64,000 nt of DNA. Origin: Atherinomorus stipes. Taxonomy: Eukaryota; Chordata; Actinopteri; Atheriniformes; Atherinidae. This document shows positions 44,958-55,845 of this stretch, piece by piece. Where the stretch lies: positions 245,001 through 309,000 of the forward strand of contig JALJCO010001235.1 of NCBI GenBank assembly GCA_023101725.1, written 5' to 3'. A model generated the notes under the pieces. It ran no database searches and had not been told where the DNA came from. It worked only from the letters and a program-made list of their open reading frames with translations. The stretch's first letter is position 1; the number at the start of each line of letters is the position of its first letter. Position numbers and translations under genes: made by a program.

Positions 44958-45770
44958 CTGTGTACACTTTGTTTTAGCAGCCTAAATACTGATTATTTAT
45001 ATAATACATAAAATAATGTAAATGCCTTGAGCGTGTGTATATTTATTGCACCTAGCCTGTTTATTATAATATGAAAGTCTGTGGTTATAGCTCGCTCAGG
45101 GAATTGTTAGTTATAATCATTTAGTATGTGGTCACATCTCTGACGTTTATAACAAACCAGACCGATTGAAAATCGTTAGAAAATTGAGGAAGTTATGCTT
45201 ATTTAAAAAGTCCATCACCATTAAAAGCAAATGCTGTAGGTGAGTGAGCTGCTGTGGTAAGATGGTCGTTGGCCAACAGCACGGGTGAGTCATCTAGCAG
45301 TTGTATGGATATCTATGTCCACCCCCAAGTCCCATCAGTCCACTAGCTTCGTCTGTAACCATTGACGAGTTCATCATGTTCCTGAGAGTAAAACATACTA
45401 AATAAAAGTAATAAAACACGTTCAGCGGAAAGCACATGTGTGTGATGATCAATTAAGGTAAGTGTATTCGTCATTTTAGCTGCTGGATCTGACGGGAACA
45501 TCAGGGTCTGCAGTAGCTGACGAGGCGCAGCAATGGCATGCAGATAACGACTCAAGTCAACCTGCACGGGTCAGATAATGATGTAAACCCACTGACAAGG
45601 CAACCAGCTCCTCGTCTTCCTCTGTGACATGTCATCCATCATTTTACAGTCATCAACAGATACTGGTGTTTTATTAGCTGTTTATGGCTTCTAGTCAGAA
45701 CTCGTCCTGAACTCAGGGTGTGTCATCATGCTGGGCAAAGCCTGATCTGGCAGCTGGAGCTGGTTATTCA
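44335..45770. other. No gene seen; holds one large microsatellite
   Basis: AT-rich DNA around the (TG)n(TA)n run at 44866-44951. GCAACTATGGTTTTG (about 44671) and its inverse CAAAACCATAGTTGC (about 44617) form a local inverted repeat. No coding evidence. Confidence 0.4.
44866..44951. repeat. (TG)n(TA)n microsatellite
   Basis: A pure TG run followed by a TATG transition and a pure TA run. Confidence 0.97.
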
Positions 45771-45771
45771 C

Positions 45772-46093
45772 CAGTGTTGCCAACTTGCTGACTCTATAGA
45801 GATATTTAGAGACTTTTCAGACCCTTCACAGAATATTTTTCAAAGATATGACGACAACAAAGCTAGTGACCTTCTCTGGTGTTCTTAGAGACATTTATAG
45901 ACCCTCCCCATCAATGAAAATTAACTGCATAAACATGGACAAAGCCATTGGTGGCTGCTATTTGATCCCACTAGACTGTAATAGATTTTATAGGAAAAAT
46001 ATTTGGAAATATTCATGTTTTACTCTGGGTATCAGGACCACTCAATCACTCTCTGCTTTTAAAAACCTGCTTAAAACCTTTCTCTTTGCCTAG
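45772..46093 (+). pseudogene. hAT-like end followed by a LINE-like C-terminal fragment
   Basis: CAGTGTTGCCAACTTGCTGA at 45772 is a terminus common among fish hAT elements. At about 46035-46093 the frame reads RTTQSLSAFKNLLKTFLFA and stops, resembling the C-terminus of LINE ORF2 proteins (SLSxFKxxLKTxLF). The join between the two is not clear, and neither is complete. Confidence 0.35.
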
Positions 46094-46099
46094 GCCTTT

Positions 46100-47100
46100 C
46101 TGCCAAAATGGCCGCCCTCCCAACTCCCAACCCCCCCAAATTTTCATTTGTCTGATTGAAACCTACAGGACAGGAGCTGCTGAACACGTAGAAATAAGTA
46201 AAAAAAGAAATGAAACTGTTAAATAAAGAAGTAAAGCTTCTAAATAAAGAAGTGAAACTGCTAAATTCAGTGTAATATAGTTAGTCGTCTGTGTTGATAT
46301 TGTAAGAATATATCTAAAATCAGATTTGTTTTTAGTTGATATGTTTGATAGCTTTTTCCTTAAAAAGTGTGGACGAAGTATTCAACCCGCAGAAATTATG
46401 CCTTATTCTTAAAGCAGAATATGGGAATGACCTGTGTTTAGTGTAGTGTGTAGTTTAATGGTCGCATACATATTTTGAGTTTAGCATAGCCAAACTGTTA
46501 ATTAGTCAGTTCTAAGAATGTGAACCACTGTGTGTGTGTGTGAGAGAGAGAGTGTGTGTGTTTGTGAAATGAATGAGGAAAAACATAATGAGAGCATGGC
46601 TGGTACAGTGGAAAATTGGCCCAGAACAAGAAGAAAATGGAGTCGGCCGATGGAAGAAGATAATACCCTGAAAAGAATAGTTATGATAGGAGGAGCGAAG
46701 ATGAACAATAAAAGGGTTCAAGGGAACGATAGCAGGGTTCTTGGTCCAGACTGCCTGGCTTGTGTCTGGTTGGTACGGCTGCTGACTAATGAACCCAGAG
46801 ATCTCTGTTGCACATTTCTGACTCAGTGTATTTAGTAAATGTAGAAGTGAGAATTTAACTTCTGTGTCCTCGTGGGTTCTTCTCCATCGCCGAACCTTCG
46901 GAAGGAGGGTGTTACCAGGTAAAGGTGTTTTATTAGTACTGCTCTGAAGGAGTGGAAATTAAGTACAGCTTAGATAATTATAAGAATGTGGAATTAACTG
47001 TTTAAGTTATCTGAGATTTGCGGAAATACAAGAGTACTTCTTTTGGAAATAATGAGTAAGTGGAAAGTAATTCACTTTTAGGTAAAACGGGCCTCCTTCC
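46100..47100. other. Unassigned; possibly LTR-like
   Basis: A short (TG)n(AG)n run is at 46530-46560. The stretch 46700-46920 (AATAAAAGGG and later GACTAATGAACCCAGAG) has a feel of LTR sequence but shows no paired ends. No gene is supported. Confidence 0.25.
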
Positions 47101-47105
47101 AAACA

Positions 47106-49123
47106 ATTGGGTCTCATTCATGAAACGTTAGCAAATTTACGAACAGATTTACTCATAAAGGCCTACTCCACTAAAAACTTACTCCGGATTCAGGAACTCG
47201 TTCGGGGAAACTCAGATTTGATCGTAAACACGTGTGTAAGATCATGAATGCCAAACGATCGTAAATGGACAGCACGCCCCTGGTAATCAGTCGTTTACAT
47301 AAATCTCCGCCCATGAATCAGCAATGAGCTCCCGAAAAGGAGGTTCAGATTAAGGCCTCCGGCTGAGGCCAGATACAGGCATGGGCAAGGAGGGGCATTG
47401 CCCACCTAAATGCCATGACTGCCCCCCAAACATGATGGCATGCAAAAATCCAAAATTGAAAAATTATTATAAGGAAAATGGTCAGAGCGCATTCTGCTCT
47501 CTCTCTCTCTCTCTCCCTCCCTCAATCAAAGTAGCTACTGATTGGTAGCTATGGTAGATACGTAGGAAGGGTGTGTCCAGTCCGGCCCAGTCGCTTCACT
47601 TTCCTCTGGTCAACCTGAGCTCTGCGTCTCACTTACAGTCACAGTTCAGCACACAGACATGCTGCCGTTAGCTCAGCCACTGTTTTGAGATTTCTTCCGC
47701 CCTCTGTCACGGAATTATTTGGTTACTCTTTCTCTCAACGTGTTCTCGTTCTCTCTATGTCTCTCTTTTCGCTCTCTCTGTTGTAATTTGAACAGTCGAG
47801 TCACTATGTGCAGATTTCTGGTTGCTAAAGCTAAAGCTAGCACAGCGAAGCTGCCGGTAGCAGAACTGCGGCATTAGCAGCAGCAGAGCGATCATTGCTG
47901 CTCCGCCATAGTGACTCGCCACAAATTCTAACCATTCTAATGTGAGAGCTCTTTCTCCTCTTTGTCTCATGTTTTTCCTCCTTCCACCGCACAATGCTAC
48001 ATGTGAGAAAAATCAATCTACTCTGGCTCACAAGAAGGCTATAACAACAGGTGTGAATATGGACGCATTTGTTAGGACTTAAACACAGAAAAGCAGACGA
48101 CTGATGTTATAATGACTGATAAGAGCCATGCTGTGTAAAAAACTAAAGAATAATAAAAAAAAATACACAAAAAAGAAATAGAGATAAAAATGGATGGATG
48201 GATGGATGGATGGATGGATGGATGGATGGATGGATGGATGGATGGATGGATGGATGAAGAGAAAACAACATAAAAACATAAAACCTGATGAGACCAATCA
48301 CATGGATCAAAGAGAGACAGAGATGTGAATAGATGTACTGACATGATGATAGTCTAGTTTTCTATGCATTTTAAGGGTTTGGGGGATTTGACACCCCCAA
48401 ACTTTTCTGGCTGCGCCGCCCTTGCCCCCCCCCTTATATGCGACCTGCACCTCCTCGTGGGGCTGTCTAAATCCGAGCCTGCCTCCGGCTTACCTGTCAG
48501 TCACAGCGCACGCAGAGAGAGATGGAGAGAGAGAGTGAAAGAAGGACTTCCCTGAAGCAGAGATAGGGATTATTTTGAGTGAAGTTGAGTTAAAAAAAAC
48601 AACAAAACATTTTAATCAATTTATCAATTAGCAGGCACAGGATATGCCTCATCAGGGTGTGATATGTGGAAATATATAAGTAAATGAATAAATTTAAAAA
48701 AACAGAAGGGGGGGGATTTGAATTAACATTTTTAAACAGAAAAATGACCACATCACCTTTTTCACACAGACGTTTTGTTCCATATTTGCTTTCTTTTTCG
48801 GAGTGCACCCCCCATTCAAATAGCGCATCACTGCCATCACAGCTGCGGGACTTCATATGAGGCAGAATCAAACCATTAAAATCATGACAACTGTGGCATT
48901 AGTCATTGGGCGCACAGCTTAGAGGGGCCATTTCTGTCACGGGGGGGGAGGACACACACACACACACTCAAAGCCTGTGAAAAAGGTGATGTGGTCATTT
49001 TTCATATTGGGGGTGGGGGTGCAGCATGTGTTTTCAACTGAATCTGTCCAAAATAGAGCGGAATATGAATTGACAGTTTACACACAAATTCGCTCTGCTC
49101 ACGTTTCATGAATGAGACCCAAT
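47106..49123. mobile_element. 2.0-kb TIR element with ATTGGGTCTCATTCATGAAAC ends
   Basis: The two ends are inverse over about 22 bases, an unusually strong match for this window. The interior carries a (CT)n tract near 47497, the (TGGA)n array and a C-rich stretch (48429-48436), but no recognisable transposase. If the first AT is a target duplication, the element itself starts TGGGTCTC. Confidence 0.75.
48191..48256. repeat. (TGGA)n microsatellite
   Basis: About 16 perfect TGGA tetranucleotides. The repeated SIHP residues of the minus-strand frames come from this array. Confidence 0.97.
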
Positions 49124-49175
49124 GTTGCTATCTGGGTGCGTTTCTGCCAAGACTTGCTTTCTGTCCCTAAATTAA

Positions 49176-49740
49176 AGGAATAGTTCACCCACAGAATGAT
49201 GTAAATTTATTTTCCACTTACCCTCATGGTGAGCAAGACTCTGGAGCACTTTTTTAATATCTCAAATGCAGTTAGAGATCAGGAAGGCTTCTTGTTTTCT
49301 CCCAACTTTCATATAATGGAGTTCGCTGGGGTCCAACCCAAAAAGGTCCATAAAAGGCCACAAAACTTGTCAATATTCCTCCATACTGCTCGTCCAACAT
49401 AATCCAAGCGTCCTGGGTGGGTATCGTCCATAATTTACCCGAAACGACATCATTTAGTATACTTTCAGAGCCTAAACAGTAGTACAACTTACTTTCACGA
49501 AGCACGCATAAGCGCATTCACGAAACTACGGAAGCCTTGGCGTTCAGAGCCTACTCTGCGGATAATACAAGCGTAGAAGAATAAATTAGCTGCTTACATT
49601 GTGCTAAGAGCGACAGAGCTGCAGACAAACCGGGACACACACAGGGTCCAAGAGGGGTTGGATATTGATTTAAAAGAAAGAAAGAAAGAAAAAGAGAACG
49701 CGCGATCTTGTCTTCCGTGGCTTCCATAGTTTCATGAACG
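49176..49740. mobile_element. Palindromic TTAA MITE, copy 2 (left part only)
   Basis: Begins AGGAATAGTTCACCCACAGA after TTAA (49172-49175) and follows the copy at 58528 to GTTTCATGAACG. There the LTR-like segment starts and the right arm never appears. Contains the shared GAAAGAAAGAAAG tract at 49676-49694. Confidence 0.72.
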
Positions 49741-49741
49741 T

Positions 49742-51400
49742 TTCCTCTGTTCTCATTGGCCAGGCACCACACCATCATCATCTCCTCCTTCCCTCCACCA
49801 TTAGCGACTCATTGGACACACCTGGAACTGCTTCCCTATGCTATAAAAGAACCCAGCAGACATTCAGTCACTGGCAGCTGCTTGGCCTGGCAACAGTCCT
49901 TAGTTTGTTTTATTTGTCGGGTTTGGTGACTTTAGTTTCGGTAACTTTGTTTCTTTAGATTTTGATTTCCAGGTGTTTTACTTTGGTTAATGGTTTAGTT
50001 GCTAGATTCCCTTTTCTTTGTCATTTTCACTGGTAGTTTGGAGTTGGGATAGCTAGGTTTTGTTGTAGTTAAGTTTGGTTACAGGTTTTAGCTTATTGGT
50101 GCTGCTCGTTCCCTTTTTGGTTGATAGACTAGGTTTCTGTTTGGTTTTCCCAATTTGGTTTCTAGGCTTTACACGATCAGGAATTTTGGGGCCGATCACC
50201 GATTACCTATCAGAGTTTTAAAAAAAACAATCACCGATCCGATCATGTTAGGAAGCAAATATATCTATTTAAATAGCTCGTTTACCTGTTTTTATACAGT
50301 TTACTGAGTATCATAAAAATTATTTTTGTTTCCATTTTTTTGTCCTGAACTGACTGAGATTAAAAGGTTAAACATCAATAACCTCTAACGGGCATTCAGG
50401 TTTAATCATGACAAACCAAAATAATTTGATCCAGTGGCACAAATAACAGCCCAACTTAAACAGTTATATCAGTGCAAATGAAGGCAGTAATGCTGCTTCA
50501 ACGTTGGGGCTCACATCTGATGAAGTCATATCAGTGGTCAAACTAATCGAGTAACTGTTTCCTCAGAAGAATCTCGACGTGAGAATGAACAACCTGCTGC
50601 AGCTCATGTAGTCCGGTATCACCACAGTAGGCTGGAATATATTTGCTGTGGACGCATGCGTCAGCGTCAGAAGTGTTTGTGTACATACCTGCTGCAGTAT
50701 ACGAGGAGCACTGGAGGTCTCCGCGGTCTGGAGACGTGTTATTTACAGTCTCTGATGGAGACACGGTGACAAACACTTATGCTGCAACAGTTTAAGGTAA
50801 TCTGTTTGCAGAAATGCAGGAAATGCGCTGTGTCCTTTCAGTCTAAGAGCTGACATGTTTGCAACCGGCGTCGTCATCCTTTACGTGTGGCGTATTTGGG
50901 ATTGTAAAAAATTTATTGTCCAGCACATAGTGAAAGAACTCACGACAAAAACGCCACGAAGACATAAAACACATACTAGTGAGTACGTGTCTGTTCTGCT
51001 TTGTTTGTTTGCTTGTTTTCTAGGTTTAATTGGTGTAAATGAGAGTTTTACCGGAGCAGATTCAAAATGACAATGACGTCATTGATCGGATCGATAAATG
51101 AAAAGTTAAGGACCGATCAGAAAATATGAAAAAAATGTGATATATCAGCCGATCCGATCAAACCGATCTGATCGATGGAAAGCCTATTGGTTTCCCTTTT
51201 AGTGTTAGGCTTTGTCTTTCTTTTTGTTTGTTCCTTTTGAGCAGCATCGCTAACCCCATCTCATTTTTTAGTTTACAGTTTTCCAGGTTTTGTGTTTATG
51301 CCTTTTAATTCACAAATGAATAATAATAAAACCTCTTTACTCCAACTGAAACCAGTCTTTTGTTTGCGTCCCCAACCCCTAGCAGAGCTGGGACGTAACA
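49742..51400 (+). mobile_element. LTR-like segment split by a hAT element
   Basis: Contains a TATA box (TATAAAA, 49842-49848), a polyadenylation signal (AATAAA, 51325-51330) followed by T/C-rich sequence, and a terminal GGGACGTAACA. This is the usual order of an LTR ending in CA. Without the inserted hAT element it is about 0.63 kb. Its 5' boundary is approximate and no flanking duplication is found. No internal retroelement genes are nearby. Confidence 0.5.
50163..51185. mobile_element. hAT-like element with perfect 8-bp duplication
   Basis: Begins TAGGCTTTACACGATCAG and ends, in reverse complement, TAGGCTTTCCATCGATCAG. TTGGTTTC is repeated exactly on both sides (50155-50162 and 51186-51193). 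The GATCGG/CCGATC-rich subtermini are common in fish hAT elements. No transposase fragment was recognised in its 1.02 kb. It interrupts an LTR-like segment and is therefore younger. Confidence 0.88.
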
Positions 51401-51974
51401 TGAGTGTCAAAAACATTTCAAGAGGCTGACTTGATGCTTCTCTATGTCCCAAGGAAAAATAACAGGTTTTGATTACTCAGATAACTGTCTCTGTCTGGGA
51501 CATCTTCAGATCAGGCTGACAGGACTTGAGCAGCTGGTGAAAAAGACCTGTGCCAACATGTCAGCTGTTTTTCAATCTTATATGTTGGGTGTTTCACCTT
51601 GAGGCGAATTCATAACTATGAGATGTCGCCAAACAGGTTGTCAAGCCATTAACAGTTTGTTTACAGACTCAGAGAAGAAGTCTGATAAATATCAAGACAT
51701 TCCTTAGACTTGCAGGACTCAAGTTCATTCACACGTGAACCGAAAGCAAAAAGCTGTTTAGTCTAAATATGAGATGATTTATGCATCGTCTGAATCTGTA
51801 AACTAGATGCTTTAGAAACAGTCTTCAACAGAAATGAGATGAAAACATCTTTAGGGTTCCTATTTGACATTTCAGAATTCCACTTTTTCACTATAAAAAA
51901 AAACTAATGTCTGATATTTGAGTAAACAGATGTGTGTAAAGTAAATTATGGAATAAATAGTTTTTTTTTATCCT

Positions 51975-53030
51975 ATTATGTATAATTTTTACATACATAT
52001 TGCCAAAAGTATTGTCTGCCTACCTGCCTTGACCTACAGTATATATGAGCTTAAGTGACATCCCATTCCTAATCCATAGGGTTCAATATGACGTTGGTCC
52101 ACCTTTGCATCTAGAACAGCTTCAACTCTTCTGGGAAGGCTGTCCACAAGGTTCAGGAGTGTTTATGGGAATTTTTTACCATTCTTCCAGAAGCACATTT
52201 GTGAGGTCACACACTGATGTTGGACGAGAAGACCTGGCTCTCAGTCTCTAATTCATCCCAAAAGTGTTCTATTGGGTTGAGGTCAGGACTCTGTGCAGGC
52301 CAGTCAAGTTCCTCCACACCAGACTCTGCATCCAGGTCTTTATAAACCTGCTTTGTGCACTGGTGCACAATCATGTTGAAAGAGGAAGGGACCAGCTCCA
52401 AAAGTTGGGAGCATAGAATTGTCCAAAACGTCTTCGTATGCTGAAGCATTCAGAGTTCCTTTCACTGGAACTAAGGGGCCAAGCCCAGTTCCTGAAAAAC
52501 AACCCCACACCATAATCCCCCCTCCATCAAACTTTACACTTGGCACAAAGCAGTCAGACAAGTACTGTTGTCCTGGCAACCGCCAAACCCAGACTCATCC
52601 ATCAGATTGCCAGATGGAGAAGTGTGATTTGTCACTCCAGAGAACGCCTCCACTGCTCTAGAGTCCAGTTGCGGCTGCTTTACACCACTGCATCCACACT
52701 TTGCATTCCACTTGGTGATGTATGGATTAATGCAGCTGATCGCCATGGAAACCCATTCCATGAAGCTCTCTGCCACTGTTTTTTAACTGATCTGAAGGCC
52801 ACATGAAGTTTGGAGGTCTGTAGTGATTGACTCTGCAGAAAGTTGGCGACCTCTTCCCACTGTGCGCTTCAGCATCCGCTGATCCTGCTCCGTCAGGTTA
52901 CGTGGTCGACCACTTCATGGCTGAGTTGCTGTTGTTCCCAAACACTTTCACTGTCTTATAATACAGCTGACAGTTGACTGTGGAATATTTAGAAGTGAGG
53001 AAATTTCATGACTGGATTTGTTGTGTAGCA
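51975..53030 (-). pseudogene. Tc1-like transposon with dead transposase
   Basis: The minus-strand frames, in order, carry a helix-turn-helix-like N-terminal part, [19 protein letters not shown] (about 52500-52560), [11 protein letters not shown] (second catalytic Asp, about 52345-52375) and WPAQSPDLNPIEHFWDELE (third catalytic Glu, about 52250-52310). The pieces lie in different frames, so at least three shifts break the gene. The first catalytic region is damaged. The left terminus ATATTGCCAAAAGTATT is present near 51998; the partner terminus is missing, so the element is also truncated. Confidence 0.9.
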
Positions 53031-53039
53031 GAACCTGAA

Positions 53040-54994
53040 ATATCCTTAAATTAATCTGTGGCATATCCTTTTTACAAAGATATACTTTATATTCCATATA
53101 TGTACATTTCTACATAAATGGCAGTTTGGTATCAGAGCCTTGTTGTCCACTGGAATGGCTGTATGTCTGAGTGGGAACATCCAACATTCTTGGATGTTCC
53201 TCAAGTGTGTCTGGGAGGAAGAGATTGAGGAATATAAACGAGAGTGTGAGGTGGAGAGATTAATTGTTTGCAGATATGGAACGGTCGAGCTGACCCAGAG
53301 TGGGGCAGGAGTGGGGGTCTGGAGATTAAGATGGAGTCAGCATCCTCCGCGGGGCTTTTGAGCCCTTTCGCTACCTTCACCCTCATCCTGCTTCATTTTT
53401 GTCCTCTTGAATTTGAGAAATGAGGCAAGGAAAATATTTCTACACAGAGCAATCGAACTAGCAAATACTGAGCTAACAACAAAGAATCCCAACGTTAGAA
53501 TGGTAATTATTTATGTGGCAAGGTACACAACGGAGGGCTTTGAACCCCAGACTCACCAGATGAAAGTCATGCGCGCTGACCATTCAGCCAAAGGGACAAG
53601 TAGCTAGCACACATGATCAGCCGGAGGCATAGTGACAGGACTGTCAACTGCCACATTCACAAATATTTATTTTTGGGACCCATCAAAATTGATAAAACAA
53701 TCATTTGCACGCTACAACATTTTTTGATAAAATTAATACTTTTAATTAAATTAATACCCCTTCCCAACGTTCTATGAATGAATAATTTGTTTTTTTTAAT
53801 GATCGTTTCGATTAAAAATTTATAGCTATCACCTTTAAGAAAAACCATAAAACCTGCAACCCGCTACGATGATGTTCAAATCTACTTCACAGAAAACCAG
53901 CCCAAAGTCGCTTAGAAGATTAGATTTGGCAACACTGTTGTCAAGATTGCGTTTAAAATGACTGAATTTGTGGCAACTTAAAAAAAAAACCCAAAACTGT
54001 TAATCTTCAATACTTTTTTTTTTTTTTAGAAAACAGAACAGTGGTATCAGTGTTGGAAATAAAACATGATGGCATATTTGCTCAGGGCTGGCTTCAGATG
54101 AATGTACTGTATGACATCAGCTCAGAAGTACACGGATGTGCTTATCTCGGCCATCTGTGCTCGTCTGTCAGGCTGCAGCAGAAACTTACAGAAAGAACTG
54201 CTCATGCAGTGATGAAGTAAAAAGCAGTGATGTAAATATGTTTCCAAGTTTGAGTAAATTTTTAACACTGAGAAATATATGATTTATAATTGTTAGAGAA
54301 ACACAGATCAAAAAATATTAATCTGACTGAAAATTTCTATGTTCAAGCCACACATTCTTTGTCAGGGGTAAAGGGCCAGCCCATCGCAGGTATCAAGAGT
54401 TTCTCTGCTGCAACACACTTTGTAAACTGTACAGAGCTGTACATCAAGCTCTGCACAAAGTCTGCTGATTATCCAATGATCAGAATCAGATCTGCTGCAG
54501 CAGGTAAACTCCTAACCTGTTGCTGTGATCTGTGGATATTCACTCTGATAATCCACCAAAAAGAAAAAGACAGATGTGGCTCAAGTTACATAGGCGTCAA
54601 CATTTGCAGTGTGGAACTTTTAAACCGCAGAAGGAGCTGGAGTTGAGCCGTTAATGCTTTTTAGAAACGTGGTTCATCAGCTGTTTTACTAACTAGCTAA
54701 CAAGCTAGCCACTCAGCTGTTTTTGGTTATCTTTGGTGACTTGCTGGTGGAACATCAGTGCATTCCTGCGCTCTGGAGGCTTTGGGCCGGAATTTTGCAG
54801 CGTGCACTGCAGTGGACGGGCGTTTGTCCGTCCTTTAAATAACTCAAAACTGCTCAGATTTGGATGAAATTTTCAGGGAATGTTGATAATGGTTCAAGGA
54901 AGAATCCTTTTAATTTCAGTGTTGATCCGGATCACTGTTTGGATCCAGGAATTCTTTCAAGGGTTCTGTGTCATTGTGAGACGGGGCCACATGG
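53040..54994. other. No gene seen; one tRNA-like scrap and one hAT-like end
   Basis: At 53530-53597 the minus strand has a tRNA-like segment with GGGGTTCAAAGCCC. At about 53919-53939 GATTTGGCAACACTG is a hAT-type end without partner. The plus-strand open stretch 54290-54646 is unrecognised and lacks a good start. Confidence 0.35.
53530..53597 (-). pseudogene. tRNA-like sequence (degraded)
   Basis: Reads GTCCCTTTGGCTGAATGGTC, a possible D-arm, and later GGGGTTCAAAGCCC, a possible T-arm, about 40 bases apart as in tRNAs. The acceptor and anticodon stems do not pair well, so it is at best a pseudogene. Confidence 0.25.
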
Positions 54995-55002
54995 ATGAGC
55001 AA

Positions 55003-55837
55003 CAGTGTTGTATAAAGCACCCAAAAGCCATACTTGAGTAAAAGTAAAAGTACCTTACCGGAAAATTACTCAAGTAAAAGTGAAAGTCGCCTGCTAGAAT
55101 ATTACTTGAGTAAAAGTAAAAAAGTAGCTCGTATTTACTGTACTTAAGTATAAAACGTAAAAAGTACTGTTAATAAAACGGAATCAGAAACTTGAGTTTA
55201 ACATTTTCTTTATTCCTGTTTAATTTCCAAAGTGTAAAGGAGTTTCAATACCTCCTTACATAAACCCAACCATACAGAAAAACACACACAAACACATCCT
55301 TGCTGACCTGCATGCATGCCTGCCAACATTCATACGTGCATTTAAAACAATAATATAAACTGGTTGAACTTTAACGTGACTGCAGTGCGACAGCATATGA
55401 ACTGTCCATCCAGTCATTACTGAACCCCCGAAAAACTTTTTGTTCAGCCTCAAAAGAAGTTGTTTCTCAAAATGGAGAGAACTCAGTCTCACTTTTCTTG
55501 GACTGAAGACCAGACCAGCGATGCTAAACAGCCATTCGCCTGCTGCTGAGGTAAAGGCGTGTTTAGCTTCAGAGACAGCTGCACAACGCTGCTACTAGTG
55601 GCTACTAGTCCCACTACAACAAAACAAAGATTGTCCATTGGCTATTACGTTACTTATTTTGTAAGGAGTAACTAAGGTGCTCAGGTAAATGTAATGGAGT
55701 AAAAGTATTGATTTTTTTTGGAAAATGTAGTGAAGTAAAAGTAAAAGTAATCAGAAATAGAAGTAGTAAAGTACAAATATAAAAAAATACTACTTAAGTA
55801 AAGTTAAGTATTTTTACTTTGTTACTGTACAACACTG
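55003..55837 (-). mobile_element. hAT element remnant with transposase dimerisation fragment, copy 2
   Basis: CAGTGTTG...CAACACTG ends with ATGAGCAA (54995-55002) and ATGAGCAG (55838-55845) flanks, an 8-bp duplication with one mismatch. At about 55505-55550 the minus strand encodes SAAGEWLFSIAGLVFS, the hAT dimerisation signature with Arg changed to Trp. Closely related to 36446-37360 but with independent small deletions. Confidence 0.85.
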
Positions 55838-55845
55838 ATGAGCAG

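Noticed and set aside
48191..48256. Possible CRISPR-like array
   Set aside because: The units are contiguous tetranucleotides without spacers; no CRISPR arrays exist in this window.
48072..48344. Minus-strand frames with repeated Ser-Ile-His-Pro
   Set aside because: They are read-through of the (TGGA)n microsatellite, with no start context, splice sites or similarity.
45772..53939. One 8-kb hAT element bounded by CAGTGTTGCCAA and TTGGCAACACTG
   Set aside because: The flanking 8-mers do not match (TTATTCAC against TTGTCAAG) and many unrelated elements lie between, so these are probably two separate ends.
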